Of a stretch of DNA of 63,054 nt, positions 28,365 to 36,934 are shown one piece after another. This DNA is from Acidimicrobiales bacterium (GTDB taxonomy: Bacteria > Actinomycetota > Acidimicrobiia > Acidimicrobiales > Aldehydirespiratoraceae): contig JAJCXX010000001.1 of NCBI GenBank assembly GCA_029263195.1, positions 1 through 63,054 of the forward strand. The letters run 5' to 3'. The notes beneath the pieces are model-generated. The model saw nothing but the letters and a program-made list of their open reading frames with translations, had not been told where the DNA came from and searched no databases. The first letter of the stretch is position 1. Every line of letters starts with the position of its first letter. Both the position numbers and the translations under genes were made by a program.

Positions 28365-28895
28365 CTACCGGTTTCCTGCCACCCGCTGGGGACCACCATC
28401 ATCAAGACGCTTCTCGAGCATCACGACACGCTTCGAACCACCTTCGGTGTCCTGCTCCCCCACCGGCACGAATCCGTAGGCCTCGTGAAATAGGAGGGAG
28501 ACCTCGTTGCGAGGGCGGACGTTGACTTCGGCGAGAAGCACCTCGTGGCTCTCGGAGACGGCCCTACTCGCAAACTCATCGTAGAGTGCTCGACCGGTCC
28601 CGAGGCCCCGTCCCGATTCGGTCACAACAACTCGGTCGACATAGACGAATCGGTTGTAGCGCTGCTCGAACCATTCGTAGTTGAGGCTCTCGTAGCCGAC
28701 TCCGGGTCCGTCGAGGCCGATCAAATAGCCGGCCACCGACCCGTCTTCGCCGGGCTGCACCAAGAACGAGTGGGCGTGACGAATGAACCAATCGAGATCG
28801 TTGTGTTCGAGCTCGTTGACAGCGGGTGCCGCGGCGTTGTTGTGGCGAAGAATCTGTGTGAGGTCGCCAGATTGCACGACACGTATCGGCTCCAT
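28365..28895 (-). CDS. GNAT-family N-acetyltransferase
   Basis: 176 residues. The acetyl-CoA binding loop is VVVTESGRGLGTGRALYDEF (R/QxxGxG/A), preceded by the strand YNRFVYVDRVVV and followed by EVLLAEVNVRPRNEVSLLFHEAYGFVPVGE, the usual GNAT strand-helix end. It begins 12 bases after the Rieske-TPP gene and precedes the ABC genes by 11, so it is in the same run. The substrate is unknown. Confidence 0.88.
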   Translation of the reverse strand: MEPIRVVQSGDLTQILRHNNAAAPAVNELEHNDLDWFIRHAHSFLVQPGEDGSVAGYLIGLDGPGVGYESLNYEWFEQRYNRFVYVDRVVVTESGRGLGTGRALYDEFASRAVSESHEVLLAEVNVRPRNEVSLLFHEAYGFVPVGEQDTEGGSKRVVMLEKRLDDGGPQRVAGNR

Positions 28896-28907
28896 CAGAT
28901 CGGTGGA

Positions 28908-30911
28908 TCAGATGAGCATCGCGTCGGTGACGACGACAACGAGCGCTGGCCCATCGTGGTTGAGAGCTTCGACCAACGCCGCGTCGAGGTCGTCGATCGA
29001 CTCGACCCTGATCCCCTTGGCCCCGCACAACTCGGCAAACGCTGCGAAATCCGGGTTGTGCAGCGACGTCTGCCAGACGTCGAAGTCGGCGGCCCGTTGT
29101 TCCTTGGAGATCTTGCCGAGTTCACTGTTGTCCATCATCACGTGGGTGATGTTCATTCCGTACTTCACTGCGGTGGTGAGCTCCATCGCGTATTGACCGA
29201 ACCCCCCGTCGCCCGATACCGACACCACCGGTCGTCCCCTGAAATCCGGATGTCGCTGCGTGGCCGCCCATGCTCCCATGGCCGCCGGCAGGGCAAACCC
29301 GATCGATCCGAGGTAGCCCGACATCAGCACGCTCTGGGCCGTGACCTCGAAGTAGCGGCCGAACGAATAGGTGTTGTTGCCGACGTCGACCGGCATTATC
29401 GCATCGTCTGGAACGAGACGGCTCAGAGAATCGAAGAGAGCGGCACCGCCAATGCCGGCCGAATTGTCGTCGCCAATGCGGCTCTGCTTCTCGGATCGCC
29501 AGATCCGCCATCTCTCGGCCACCTCGGGGCGGTGATCGACACAGCCGATCTCACCCGGTAGGGCGTTGAGCATCGCCGAAGCTGTGACTCCGACATGGCC
29601 CTGCAACGGCACCGTCACCGCATGGAACCGGCCAAGCGCCATCGGATCGAAATCGATCTGGACAATCGGCTTGTAGTCGGCGATTCCGGTGTGATTGGAG
29701 AACGACGCCCCGAAGGCCAGGATCAGGTCGGATTCGTTCATGAACCAACTGGCAATCGGTGTTCCGGACCGGCCGAGCACACCACATCCGAGCTCGTGGT
29801 GATCGGAGATCAATCCCTTGGCCTTGAAAGTGGTCGCCACAGGTGCACCGATCGCTTCGGCCAGCGCGACGATCTCGCTCATGCCATCGCGAGCACCATT
29901 GCCGACGATCACCAGAGGCCGCCGCGATTTAACGATCAGCTCCACCGCTTCCGCCAATGGGGCGGCAGGCGGGGCGATCTCTCGCGTGCCGGTGCGTCCG
30001 ACCGGACCACCCGCAGCCGCATCTTCGGGTACCTCGATCTCCTGGACTTCGTCGGGAAACACCAGATGTGCGACATCCCGCTCGACGATCGCGGTCTTGC
30101 ACGCCAGGCTCATTAGCTCGGCGTGGTCCGAACCGGCCTGAACTGTCTGGGAGTAGCGGGCCACATCGGCGAACGCCCCGGCCAGATCGGTGTCCTGGAA
30201 CGCTCCCCTGCCCCGGACCTTCGAGGGCACCTGACCCGACAAGGCCAGCACGGGGGCCCGGTCGGTCTTGGCGTCGTAGAGCCCAGTGAGCAGATTGGTG
30301 GAGCCCGGCCCGGCGATTCCGAAACATGCCGAGAGTTCACCGGTGAGCTTTCCGTAGCCGGTTGCCGCGAACGCCGCCGCACCTTCATGGCGGACTCCGA
30401 TGTAGGAGAGGTCGCCTCGCTCTTCCGCGACACGCATGGCATCGGCAAATCCCAGATTGGAATGCCCGACCATGCCGAACACATGGGTGACCTTCCAGTT
30501 GACCATGGTCTCGACCATCAGGTCCGACACGCTGCGGGGTCGCGGTACCTCAACCGGGAGAGCGACATAGACACCATCGGCGCGTTCCTCGGTTCGATAG
30601 GCCGGCGGAGCATCGGCGAACACACCGGGAGGACGGCCGTTCTTCGGCGAGTAGTCGTAGCCGTGCCAGGGGCACCGAAGCCAGCCGTTCTCGATCGAGC
30701 CTTCTCCGAGCGGTCCTCCTTGGTGAGGGCATTTGTTGCCTAGGCAACCGAAGCCATCGGCCCCTCTCGTGACACATAAGACGTCGTGGCCGATGCTGAC
30801 CGTCGTTGCGCGACCTTCCGGTAGCCGGTCGGCTCCTTCGAGTCGATGCCATTCGAACTCCGAGTCGGGGAGCGCCGGCTCGGCTCCCGAGGGTGTCTCA
30901 TCAGAGCTCAT
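28908..30911 (-). CDS. Rieske-domain fusion to a thiamine-diphosphate enzyme (acetolactate-synthase-like)
   Basis: 667 residues. Residues about 18-120 are a Rieske [2Fe-2S] domain with ligands C61/H63 (NKCPHQGG) and C80/H83 (RCPWHGYD). Residues about 125-667 are a ThDP enzyme of the acetolactate synthase/pyruvate oxidase class: catalytic Glu in GVRHEGAAAFAATGYG (E176), central domain, then the ThDP-Mg motif GDGGFGQ...DNSELG. The start overlaps the stop of the Rieske-GltB-like gene (ATGA). A 2-oxo acid or acyl-transfer reaction with electron transfer through the Rieske centre is plausible, but no exact reaction can be named. N-terminal Rieske fusion is unusual for ThDP enzymes. Confidence 0.85.
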   Translation of the reverse strand: MSSDETPSGAEPALPDSEFEWHRLEGADRLPEGRATTVSIGHDVLCVTRGADGFGCLGNKCPHQGGPLGEGSIENGWLRCPWHGYDYSPKNGRPPGVFADAPPAYRTEERADGVYVALPVEVPRPRSVSDLMVETMVNWKVTHVFGMVGHSNLGFADAMRVAEERGDLSYIGVRHEGAAAFAATGYGKLTGELSACFGIAGPGSTNLLTGLYDAKTDRAPVLALSGQVPSKVRGRGAFQDTDLAGAFADVARYSQTVQAGSDHAELMSLACKTAIVERDVAHLVFPDEVQEIEVPEDAAAGGPVGRTGTREIAPPAAPLAEAVELIVKSRRPLVIVGNGARDGMSEIVALAEAIGAPVATTFKAKGLISDHHELGCGVLGRSGTPIASWFMNESDLILAFGASFSNHTGIADYKPIVQIDFDPMALGRFHAVTVPLQGHVGVTASAMLNALPGEIGCVDHRPEVAERWRIWRSEKQSRIGDDNSAGIGGAALFDSLSRLVPDDAIMPVDVGNNTYSFGRYFEVTAQSVLMSGYLGSIGFALPAAMGAWAATQRHPDFRGRPVVSVSGDGGFGQYAMELTTAVKYGMNITHVMMDNSELGKISKEQRAADFDVWQTSLHNPDFAAFAELCGAKGIRVESIDDLDAALVEALNHDGPALVVVVTDAMLI

Positions 30912-32518
30912 CGGTTGATTCCTCCGTATGCGATTCCTGCCAGGTGGGCCATGTCGAGATCAAATGTGGTGAGATCGTCGACTCCGAAATCCGAAAGGCT
31001 GGTGTGGCCACAGGCCCGAGCCATCACGGCCATCAACTCGACAGTCGCGCAGAAGAATCGATGGAGTCGCACCGACGCTTCGTCGATCGGAAGACGGCTA
31101 CGTAACTCCGGATTCTGAGTGGCTATTCCAACTGGGCAATTGTTGGTAGAGCAGGCCCTCATGCCGACGCATCCGATGGCCTGCATGGCCGAGTTGGAGA
31201 CCGCCACGGCATCGGCGCCGAGAGCCAAGGCCTTGGCGAAGTCGGTGTGGGTGCGCAGGCCACCGGTGACGACGAGGGTGATGTCGTCTCGGCCACATGC
31301 GTCGAGGTGATTGCGGGCGCGGGCCAGCGCCGGGATGGTCGGCACCGAGATGTGGTCGCGAAACAGAACCGGTGCGGCTCCGGTGCCTCCACCACGACCA
31401 TCTAGAATCACGTAGTCGACGCCGATTCGCATGGCGGAGTCGAGGTCCTGCTCGATGTGCTGAGCCGAGAGCTTCACCCCAATAGGGATCCCGCCAGATT
31501 CCTGGCGAACTTCGTCGGCCAGTCGACGAAAATCGGCTTCGGAGGTGAGGTCGGTGAACGTCGACGGAGAGATGGCGCTGATACCAGGTTCGATACCGCG
31601 CACCTCGGCGATCTTGCCTTTGACCTTGATGCCAGGCAGATGGCCCCCCGTACCGGTCTTCGCTCCCTGGCCGAGCTTGAAGTGGAATGCCTGGACGTCG
31701 CGGACCTTGTCGAGCGACCAACCGAACTCTCCGCTGGCCAACTCGTAGAAGTAGCGCGAGTTCTCGGCCTTCTCCTCCGGCAACATCCCGCCCTCACCCG
31801 AGCAAATACCCGTTCCGGACAGCTCGGCCCCGCGTGACAGGGCAACCTTGGCCTCCTCCGACAGGGCTCCGAAACTCATGTCGGAAACGAAGATCGGGAT
31901 CTCGAGGCGCAAAGGCTTGTCGGCGGCGGGGCCGATTACCACCGAGGTCGAGACCGGAACGTCGTCGAGCTGGGGGCGGCGCTCGAGTTGGGCAGTGACG
32001 AATTGGATGTCGTCCCACTTCGGTAGTTGATCCCCCGAAACTCCCATCGATGTGACGGGGCCATGGTGGCCGAGATACTCGAGACCCTCGTTGGCGAGTC
32101 GACGAATCAATCCAACGTGAGGCTCAGACGAGTCGCCGTGGGGGTCCTGGTATTGCCCCTGATAGGAGCGTCGGTCGTACGGCTGAGGGTGCTCCTTGGT
32201 CCAGTCCCGTACTTCGTCGGAATCGACCATGAGGTCGTCGCCTTCGATCCAGGACGAGAACTTGTGGAGGCGTTCGTTGTTGTCGTAGCTCGACACTCCG
32301 GTGTGAAACACGTAGTCCCAACCGTGGAGCCCACAGATCAGATTGTCTCCGTCGACACGGCCGTCGGCCATCAATGCTCCACGGTGCAGACAGCGCCCGT
32401 AGAGAACCGAATGGTTGTCGTCGAACCTGACGACTACCAGATCAACCTCCTCGACTATCACGCCGGTTGGTTCCCGGTCGACGAGTTCTGCCCAGTTGGC
32501 GATCTTCACCGGTTGCAT
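30908..32518 (-). CDS. Rieske-domain fusion to a glutamate-synthase-like FMN/Fe-S domain
   Basis: 536 residues. The N-terminal Rieske domain has ligands C43/H45 (CLHRG) and C62/H65 (CGLHGWDY). From about 170 on it matches the GltB FMN-binding barrel (PIFVSDMSFGALSEEAKVAL, LGQGAKTGTGGHLPG, DGRGGGTGAAP, VVTGGLRTHTDF) and ends with the [3Fe-4S] cysteines CVGMRACSTNNCPVGIA. The glutaminase domain of glutamate synthase is absent and the Rieske domain stands in its place. It is coupled to the Rieske-ThDP gene downstream. It should be an FMN/Fe-S oxidoreductase; the substrate is unknown and glutamate formation is not implied. Confidence 0.85.
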   Translation of the reverse strand: MQPVKIANWAELVDREPTGVIVEEVDLVVVRFDDNHSVLYGRCLHRGALMADGRVDGDNLICGLHGWDYVFHTGVSSYDNNERLHKFSSWIEGDDLMVDSDEVRDWTKEHPQPYDRRSYQGQYQDPHGDSSEPHVGLIRRLANEGLEYLGHHGPVTSMGVSGDQLPKWDDIQFVTAQLERRPQLDDVPVSTSVVIGPAADKPLRLEIPIFVSDMSFGALSEEAKVALSRGAELSGTGICSGEGGMLPEEKAENSRYFYELASGEFGWSLDKVRDVQAFHFKLGQGAKTGTGGHLPGIKVKGKIAEVRGIEPGISAISPSTFTDLTSEADFRRLADEVRQESGGIPIGVKLSAQHIEQDLDSAMRIGVDYVILDGRGGGTGAAPVLFRDHISVPTIPALARARNHLDACGRDDITLVVTGGLRTHTDFAKALALGADAVAVSNSAMQAIGCVGMRACSTNNCPVGIATQNPELRSRLPIDEASVRLHRFFCATVELMAVMARACGHTSLSDFGVDDLTTFDLDMAHLAGIAYGGINR

Positions 32519-32572
32519 GGTTGTCCCTCGCGAGCCTCAGAAATGTTCCGTTCGCACCATACGACCTCGGAA

Positions 32573-34108
32573 TCAGTCGCCAAACCGAACCCTCAGTTCG
32601 TATTTCAGAACCTTGCCCGAAGATGTACGAGGGAGTTCGCCGGTCGTGTGGAGCCGAGTCGGGAGCTTGTATCGCGCCAGCCTCTCACCAGCCCAGTCGC
32701 GAAGGTCTTCCAAGGTGATCGACTCGCCCTCGCCACACACCACAACTGCGGTGACCGCTTCGCCCCACCGATCGTCGGCCAGTCCGATGATCGCGACATC
32801 TGCGATGCAGGGATGCTGGAACAGAACCGACTCGACCTCAGCCGGATACACGTTCTCGCCGCCACTGATGACCATGTCCTTGAGGCGGTCGACGACGAAC
32901 AAGAAGCCCTGATCGTCGAGGTATCCGATGTCGCCTGAATGAAACCATCCCTCCGTGTCGATCGCTTCGGCGGTGGCTTCCGGCTGGTTCCAGTAACCCT
33001 TCATGACGCTGGGACCCCTCACGCAGATCTCACCACGCTCGCCGGTCGGGGTCGGGTTGCCGTCGTCGTCGAGGACCGCCAGTTCGGTGTACAGCGGTGC
33101 GAAACCGGCCGACCCAACCTTGTCGAGGGCGTACTCAGGCAACAGAAAGCTCGCCATCGGAGCTGTTTCGGTGAGCCCGTATCCCTGAGCGAAAGGCACA
33201 CCCTTGGCCAGGTATGTACGGGTGAGTGGCTCTGGAACCGGGGCACCACCGACCACCACGACGCGCAGAGACGTGAGATCGGTGTCGTCGAACTCCGGGT
33301 GCTGACTCATGAACAGGAACATCGCCGGAACACCGAACATGTTGGTGACTCCATGAGACTGGATCGCCTCGAGCGCCGCCCCCGGATCGAACGAGCGATG
33401 GAGCACCACCTCACCACCCTTTTGCCAGGTGAGAACCGTGGTGACGTTGAGACCACCGATATGGAAGATCGGAGCGACGACAAGAGCCACCTCTTGGCTA
33501 CCGAGGTCGATGGCGTGAAGCGCGTTGATGTTGTTCCAGCAGAAGTTTCCGTGGGTGAGCATCGCCCCCTTCGGAAGCCCGGTCGTGCCCGAGGTGTACA
33601 TGATCATCGCCACCTCGTCGCTGTCGACCACCACACCATCCGGCGTCGGTTCAGCCGAGGCGATCAGATCGGCCATGACCTCCCAACCCTCGCCTCCGGA
33701 CTCGGCCCCGATGAAACGGCCGGCGGGAATCTCGTCTCTCACCCCATCGACGACACTCTGATGCATGTCGTCGGCGATCATCGTGTGGCACCCCGAGTCG
33801 GTGACCATGTACGCCAGTTCCGGCCCGGTGAGACGGAAGTTGATCGGCACGAATACCGCACCGATCCGAGCCGATGCGAACATCGCCACGAAGAAGTTCG
33901 GATGGTTGAGGCCTAGGTATCCGACTCGGTCGCCCCGCCCGACTCCACCAGCGGAGAGGACGGTCACGAATCGCTCGATTCGTTGGACGAACTCGCGGTA
34001 GTTCCAGGTCTCACCCTCGAACGTGAGGGCCGGACGGTCGGGGGTGAGGCCGGACCTCTTCACGATCATGGAGCCGAGGCCGGTGTCTACATGGTTGTGA
34101 TCAATCAT
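32573..34108 (-). CDS. AMP-forming acyl-CoA synthetase
   Basis: 511 residues. Motifs are MIMYTSGTTGLPKGAMLTH (ATP loop), GYGLTETAP, GEICVRGPSVMKGYWNQPEAT, GWFHSGDIGYLDDQGFLFVVDRLKD and a C-terminal SSGKVLKYELR with the adenylation Lys. It activates a carboxylic acid to acyl-CoA. The ATG at 34108 is chosen since the frame before it runs through the divergent promoter; TATTGT ends 7 bases upstream. It heads the minus-strand run that contains the two Rieske enzymes 54 bases downstream. Confidence 0.93.
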   Translation of the reverse strand: MIDHNHVDTGLGSMIVKRSGLTPDRPALTFEGETWNYREFVQRIERFVTVLSAGGVGRGDRVGYLGLNHPNFFVAMFASARIGAVFVPINFRLTGPELAYMVTDSGCHTMIADDMHQSVVDGVRDEIPAGRFIGAESGGEGWEVMADLIASAEPTPDGVVVDSDEVAMIMYTSGTTGLPKGAMLTHGNFCWNNINALHAIDLGSQEVALVVAPIFHIGGLNVTTVLTWQKGGEVVLHRSFDPGAALEAIQSHGVTNMFGVPAMFLFMSQHPEFDDTDLTSLRVVVVGGAPVPEPLTRTYLAKGVPFAQGYGLTETAPMASFLLPEYALDKVGSAGFAPLYTELAVLDDDGNPTPTGERGEICVRGPSVMKGYWNQPEATAEAIDTEGWFHSGDIGYLDDQGFLFVVDRLKDMVISGGENVYPAEVESVLFQHPCIADVAIIGLADDRWGEAVTAVVVCGEGESITLEDLRDWAGERLARYKLPTRLHTTGELPRTSSGKVLKYELRVRFGD

Positions 34109-34115
34109 GGCGTGG

Positions 34116-34174
34116 ACAATAGACCCACCGGGCCGGTGGGGAGTATTGACAGTGATGATGTCGATGGAAAGGAT
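34116..34174. promoter_or_regulatory. Divergent promoter region with a palindromic operator
   Basis: A perfect dyad CCCACCGGGCCGGTGGG (34124-34140) lies between two genes. On the minus strand the -10 is TATTGT (34116-34121), 7 bases from the acyl-CoA synthetase ATG. On the plus strand TTGACA (34146-34151), 17 bases and a weak AAGGAT (34169-34174) end 7 bases from the SDR ATG at 34182. One regulator bound to the dyad could control both genes. Confidence 0.5.
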
Positions 34175-34181
34175 GGCCGAC

Positions 34182-35027
34182 ATGGACATCAGGGACCGCG
34201 TAGTCGTGATCACCGGCGGAGGCTCGGGAATTGGTGAGGCTCTCGCCCATGCCAGTACCGCGGCGGGCGCGTCGCATGTGGTGGTAGCCGATCTTCACGG
34301 CGATCAGGCGGCGCGGGTCGCCGACGACATCGGTGGTGCGGCCGCGGAGATCGACGTTCGAAGCGAGGAGGCCATCCGTCAGCTTGTCGACCGCACCGAG
34401 TCGGAGTTCGGTCCGATCGGGGTGTTCGCCTCCAATGCCGGCTACGTCACCGTCGGAGGAGTCGAGGACACCAACGAACGGATTCAGGCCATGTGGGAGG
34501 TCCACGTGATGGCGCACCTCTACGCGGCCCGGGCGGTGCTGCCGCAGATGATCGCCAACGACGGCGGATATCTACTCAACACCGCTTCAGCCGCCGGATT
34601 GCTCACCCAGATCGGGTCGATGGCCTACTCGGTCACCAAGGGGGCCGCGGTCTCGCTCGCCGAGTGGCTGTCGGTGACTCACCATCACCAAGGCGTTCGG
34701 GTTTCCGTCTTGTGCCCTCAGGCGGTGCACACCAACATCGTGGCGAACAGCCCCGATTCCGACGGTGCGCTTACCGGCAGCGACGACAATGTCGAGAGCG
34801 GAGTCGCTGGCGGCGACGGAGTGCTCACCCCCGACGCAGTGGCGCGAACCTGTCTCGAGGCAATGCGCGACGAGCGGTTCTGGGTCCTACCCCACGAAGA
34901 GGTCGCTCAGTACGCGCTTCGCAAGGCGACCGATGTCGACCGGTGGCTCGGCGGTATGCGTCGAATGCAGGCCACACTCAGTGGAGACGGGCCCCTACCC
35001 GGCGACGCCATCGACCCGAGGACCTGA
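34182..35027 (+). CDS. Short-chain dehydrogenase/reductase
   Basis: 281 residues from the preferred ATG (MDIRDRVVVITGG). NAD(P) motif TGGGSGIG, ASNAGY in place of NNAG, Ser in NTASAAGLL and catalytic YSVTK are present. Asp after strand 2 (VVADLHGD) suggests NAD. It is divergent from the acyl-CoA synthetase across a shared palindrome, so the two probably serve one pathway. The C-terminal 60 residues are longer than in the simplest SDRs. Confidence 0.88.
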   Translation: MDIRDRVVVITGGGSGIGEALAHASTAAGASHVVVADLHGDQAARVADDIGGAAAEIDVRSEEAIRQLVDRTESEFGPIGVFASNAGYVTVGGVEDTNERIQAMWEVHVMAHLYAARAVLPQMIANDGGYLLNTASAAGLLTQIGSMAYSVTKGAAVSLAEWLSVTHHHQGVRVSVLCPQAVHTNIVANSPDSDGALTGSDDNVESGVAGGDGVLTPDAVARTCLEAMRDERFWVLPHEEVAQYALRKATDVDRWLGGMRRMQATLSGDGPLPGDAIDPRT

Positions 35028-35050
35028 ACCCGCGATCGGTTCTCTCGGGA

Positions 35051-35263
35051 TCACCGACTCTGCGGGACTCGATTTCGTCCTCGCGTGAACAGGTACGCCA
35101 CGGCGACGACCCAGCCGAGCCCACTCCAGCCGCCGAGGAGGAACCAGCAGGCGAGAATGGCCACGAGCCAGAACCAGTGGTGAGCGCGTGAAGCCATGAC
35201 CGAGGCGGTGACGGTGGCAACGAAGGCCACGCTCGCAATCATCCATAGGATCACCGATGTCAT
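35051..35263 (-). CDS. Small two-helix membrane protein
   Basis: 70 residues from ATG at 35263, with CAGGGA just upstream. Two hydrophobic helices (VILWMIASVAFVATVTASVM; WFWLVAILACWFLLGGWSGL) and a basic tail (FTRGRNRVPQSR) are visible. No family is recognised. It sits between the SDR and a plus-strand lipoprotein gene and is the only plausible gene in this gap. Confidence 0.5.
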   Translation of the reverse strand: MTSVILWMIASVAFVATVTASVMASRAHHWFWLVAILACWFLLGGWSGLGWVVAVAYLFTRGRNRVPQSR

Positions 35264-35401
35264 TCCCTGATTCAATCAGACGCTCAGCCGACCGACACAG
35301 CGCGGCCCTTCCGACAAAGATGTGATCATTCGCTCGTCTCACCCGTCATTCCCTTCACAGCGGTCCTCAACGACTGCGCCGATCCTCTTGGAGCCCCGCC
35401 A

Positions 35402-36280
35402 ATGTCGAAAAGAACACTCCCCCGACTAGCCGCAATTCTGACCGCCGTCGCGGTGCTTGCTGCGGCGTGCGGATCATCGGGTAATGACTCCAATGCCGCC
35501 GACGGCGCTCCCTCCGCAGGTTCCGGGCTCGGACAGTTGCTTCCGTTCTCGCAAGTGCAGGCCAGCGACTTCACATTCGAAGCCGACGTCAGCGACCCCA
35601 ACCGAGGCATATTCCACGTGACGACCACTGAAGACATGATCTGCACGATCGTGTGGGGCGAGACCGAGGAGTTCGGTCACTTCAACAACAGTCTGGCCAT
35701 GAATGGCACCGGAATCATCCAGCACGACGTGTTCCTGCCCGGTGCCGAGCGCGGCACGGACTACTTCTTCCGGGTGCAGGGATCAACGGCCGACGGCAAC
35801 CAGTTCCGCTCGGAGACAGGAACCTTCACCATTTCCGATGTCGACACGGCCGACGACAACGCCATGGTGGTTCATGGCGCCAACCTCGCTCTCGAATCGA
35901 CCATCGTCGAGTCCAGCTCTGAGTTCGGTGCCGGTTGGGCCGCCTCAAACGCCATCGATGGAGATACCTCCACCGAGTGGGCGACCAAGGGCGACGGCGA
36001 CAGCGGCTTCATCACCATCGACCTCGGCTCACCGCAGTCGGTTGCCGGCACCGAATTCATCACCCGTCGGATGCTCGACGGCACCGCCATCACCGACACC
36101 TACACCATCACCATCGACGACGGCGAGGCTCTCGGACCGTTCAACGCCGGAACCCCAGCCGAACCGAATTTCAATGCCGGTGAGTTCACCGGTCAGGTGA
36201 TCCGCTTCGACATCGAAGCCTCCTCCGGCGGCAACGTCGGTGCGATCGAGGTCAACGTGTTCGCGCCGGCCGGCGGCTGA
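35402..36280 (+). CDS. Lipoprotein with a beta-sandwich and a discoidin-like domain
   Basis: 292 residues. The lipobox is LAAAC (Cys about 23), followed by a Ser/Asn-rich linker. Residues about 45-155 are a fibronectin-III-like sandwich (GIFHVTTTEDMICTIVWGE, DYFFRVQGSTADGNQF). Residues about 165-290 look like an F5/8 type C (discoidin) fold: AASNAIDGDTSTEWATKGDG and FITIDLGSPQSVAGTEFI, ending in VGAIEVNVFAP. Such domains bind glycans or surfaces, so a cell-envelope adhesion or sensing role is likely. It is followed after 47 bases by the peroxiredoxin-like selenoprotein candidate. Confidence 0.8.
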   Translation: MSKRTLPRLAAILTAVAVLAAACGSSGNDSNAADGAPSAGSGLGQLLPFSQVQASDFTFEADVSDPNRGIFHVTTTEDMICTIVWGETEEFGHFNNSLAMNGTGIIQHDVFLPGAERGTDYFFRVQGSTADGNQFRSETGTFTISDVDTADDNAMVVHGANLALESTIVESSSEFGAGWAASNAIDGDTSTEWATKGDGDSGFITIDLGSPQSVAGTEFITRRMLDGTAITDTYTITIDDGEALGPFNAGTPAEPNFNAGEFTGQVIRFDIEASSGGNVGAIEVNVFAPAGG

Positions 36281-36327
36281 CCCCATCATTCGCACTTCTC
36301 AGACGTCCCCTCAGTAGGAAACAAGAA

Positions 36328-36891
36328 ATGAACTACTCCCTGCCCGGACCCTCCGTCGGATCGCTGGCTCCCGCCTTCCAGCTGGCTGACGCCGACGGGC
36401 ACCAATGGCGATTGGGGGATCATCGTGGCGAAACCGTCGTGGTGATCTTTCACCGCCACATCAATTGACTGCCGTGTGCAGCCCACGCCATCGCCGTGAG
36501 CGACCGGCTGGAAGAACTCGGTGACAACACCAGCGTGGTGATGATCACGTTCACCGAACCCGACAACCTCGACAGCTACCTGGGCACCAACTCGGTGCCG
36601 TTCCCGATTCTTGTAGACCCCGACCGGTCGAGCTATCGGGCCTATGGCCTCGGCCGAGGCTCGGTCTGGAGAGTCTGGGGCTGGAAGACCGCCAAGCGCT
36701 ATTTCGAGATCTTCCGGCAGGGAGGTCTGCGCGACCTCCACCGACCCACCGAGGACACCCTCCAGCTCGGTGGCGACTTCATCGTCGCACCCGACGGCAC
36801 GCTCGCTTGGGGGTTCTGGGGGGACGGTCCCGACGACCGGCCCAGCGTCGACGAGCTGATCACCGAGATCAGACGGCTCGGACCCGACTGA
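36328..36891 (+). CDS. Peroxiredoxin-like protein, probable selenoprotein (in-frame TGA as Sec47)
   Basis: 187 residues if the TGA at 36466-36468 is read as selenocysteine. The frame is open on both sides and encodes one continuous AhpC/TSA-type thioredoxin fold: VGSLAPAFQLADADGHQW, VVVIFHRHIN, then U-L-P-C (UxxC at 47-50), VVMITFTEPDNLDSYL, VPFPILVDPDRSSYRAYGLG and GGDFIVAPDGTLAWGFWG. Relatives carry CxxC at this place, so Sec replaces the first redox Cys. TAGGAA precedes the ATG. Internal GTG 36496 would start a protein lacking the active site. A short hairpin follows the TGA (CGTG/CACG, 36473-36487), but no convincing SECIS could be confirmed. The alternative is a pseudogene. Confidence 0.75.
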
Positions 36892-36934
36892 ACAATCGGT
36901 TCCGGCACTGGAATGGACAGTAGTGTCGGTGACA

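Noticed and set aside
36469..36891. Treating the frame after the TGA as a separate gene starting at GTG 36496
   Set aside because: It would lack the first half of the thioredoxin fold and the active site, while the upstream part is in the same frame with no gap.
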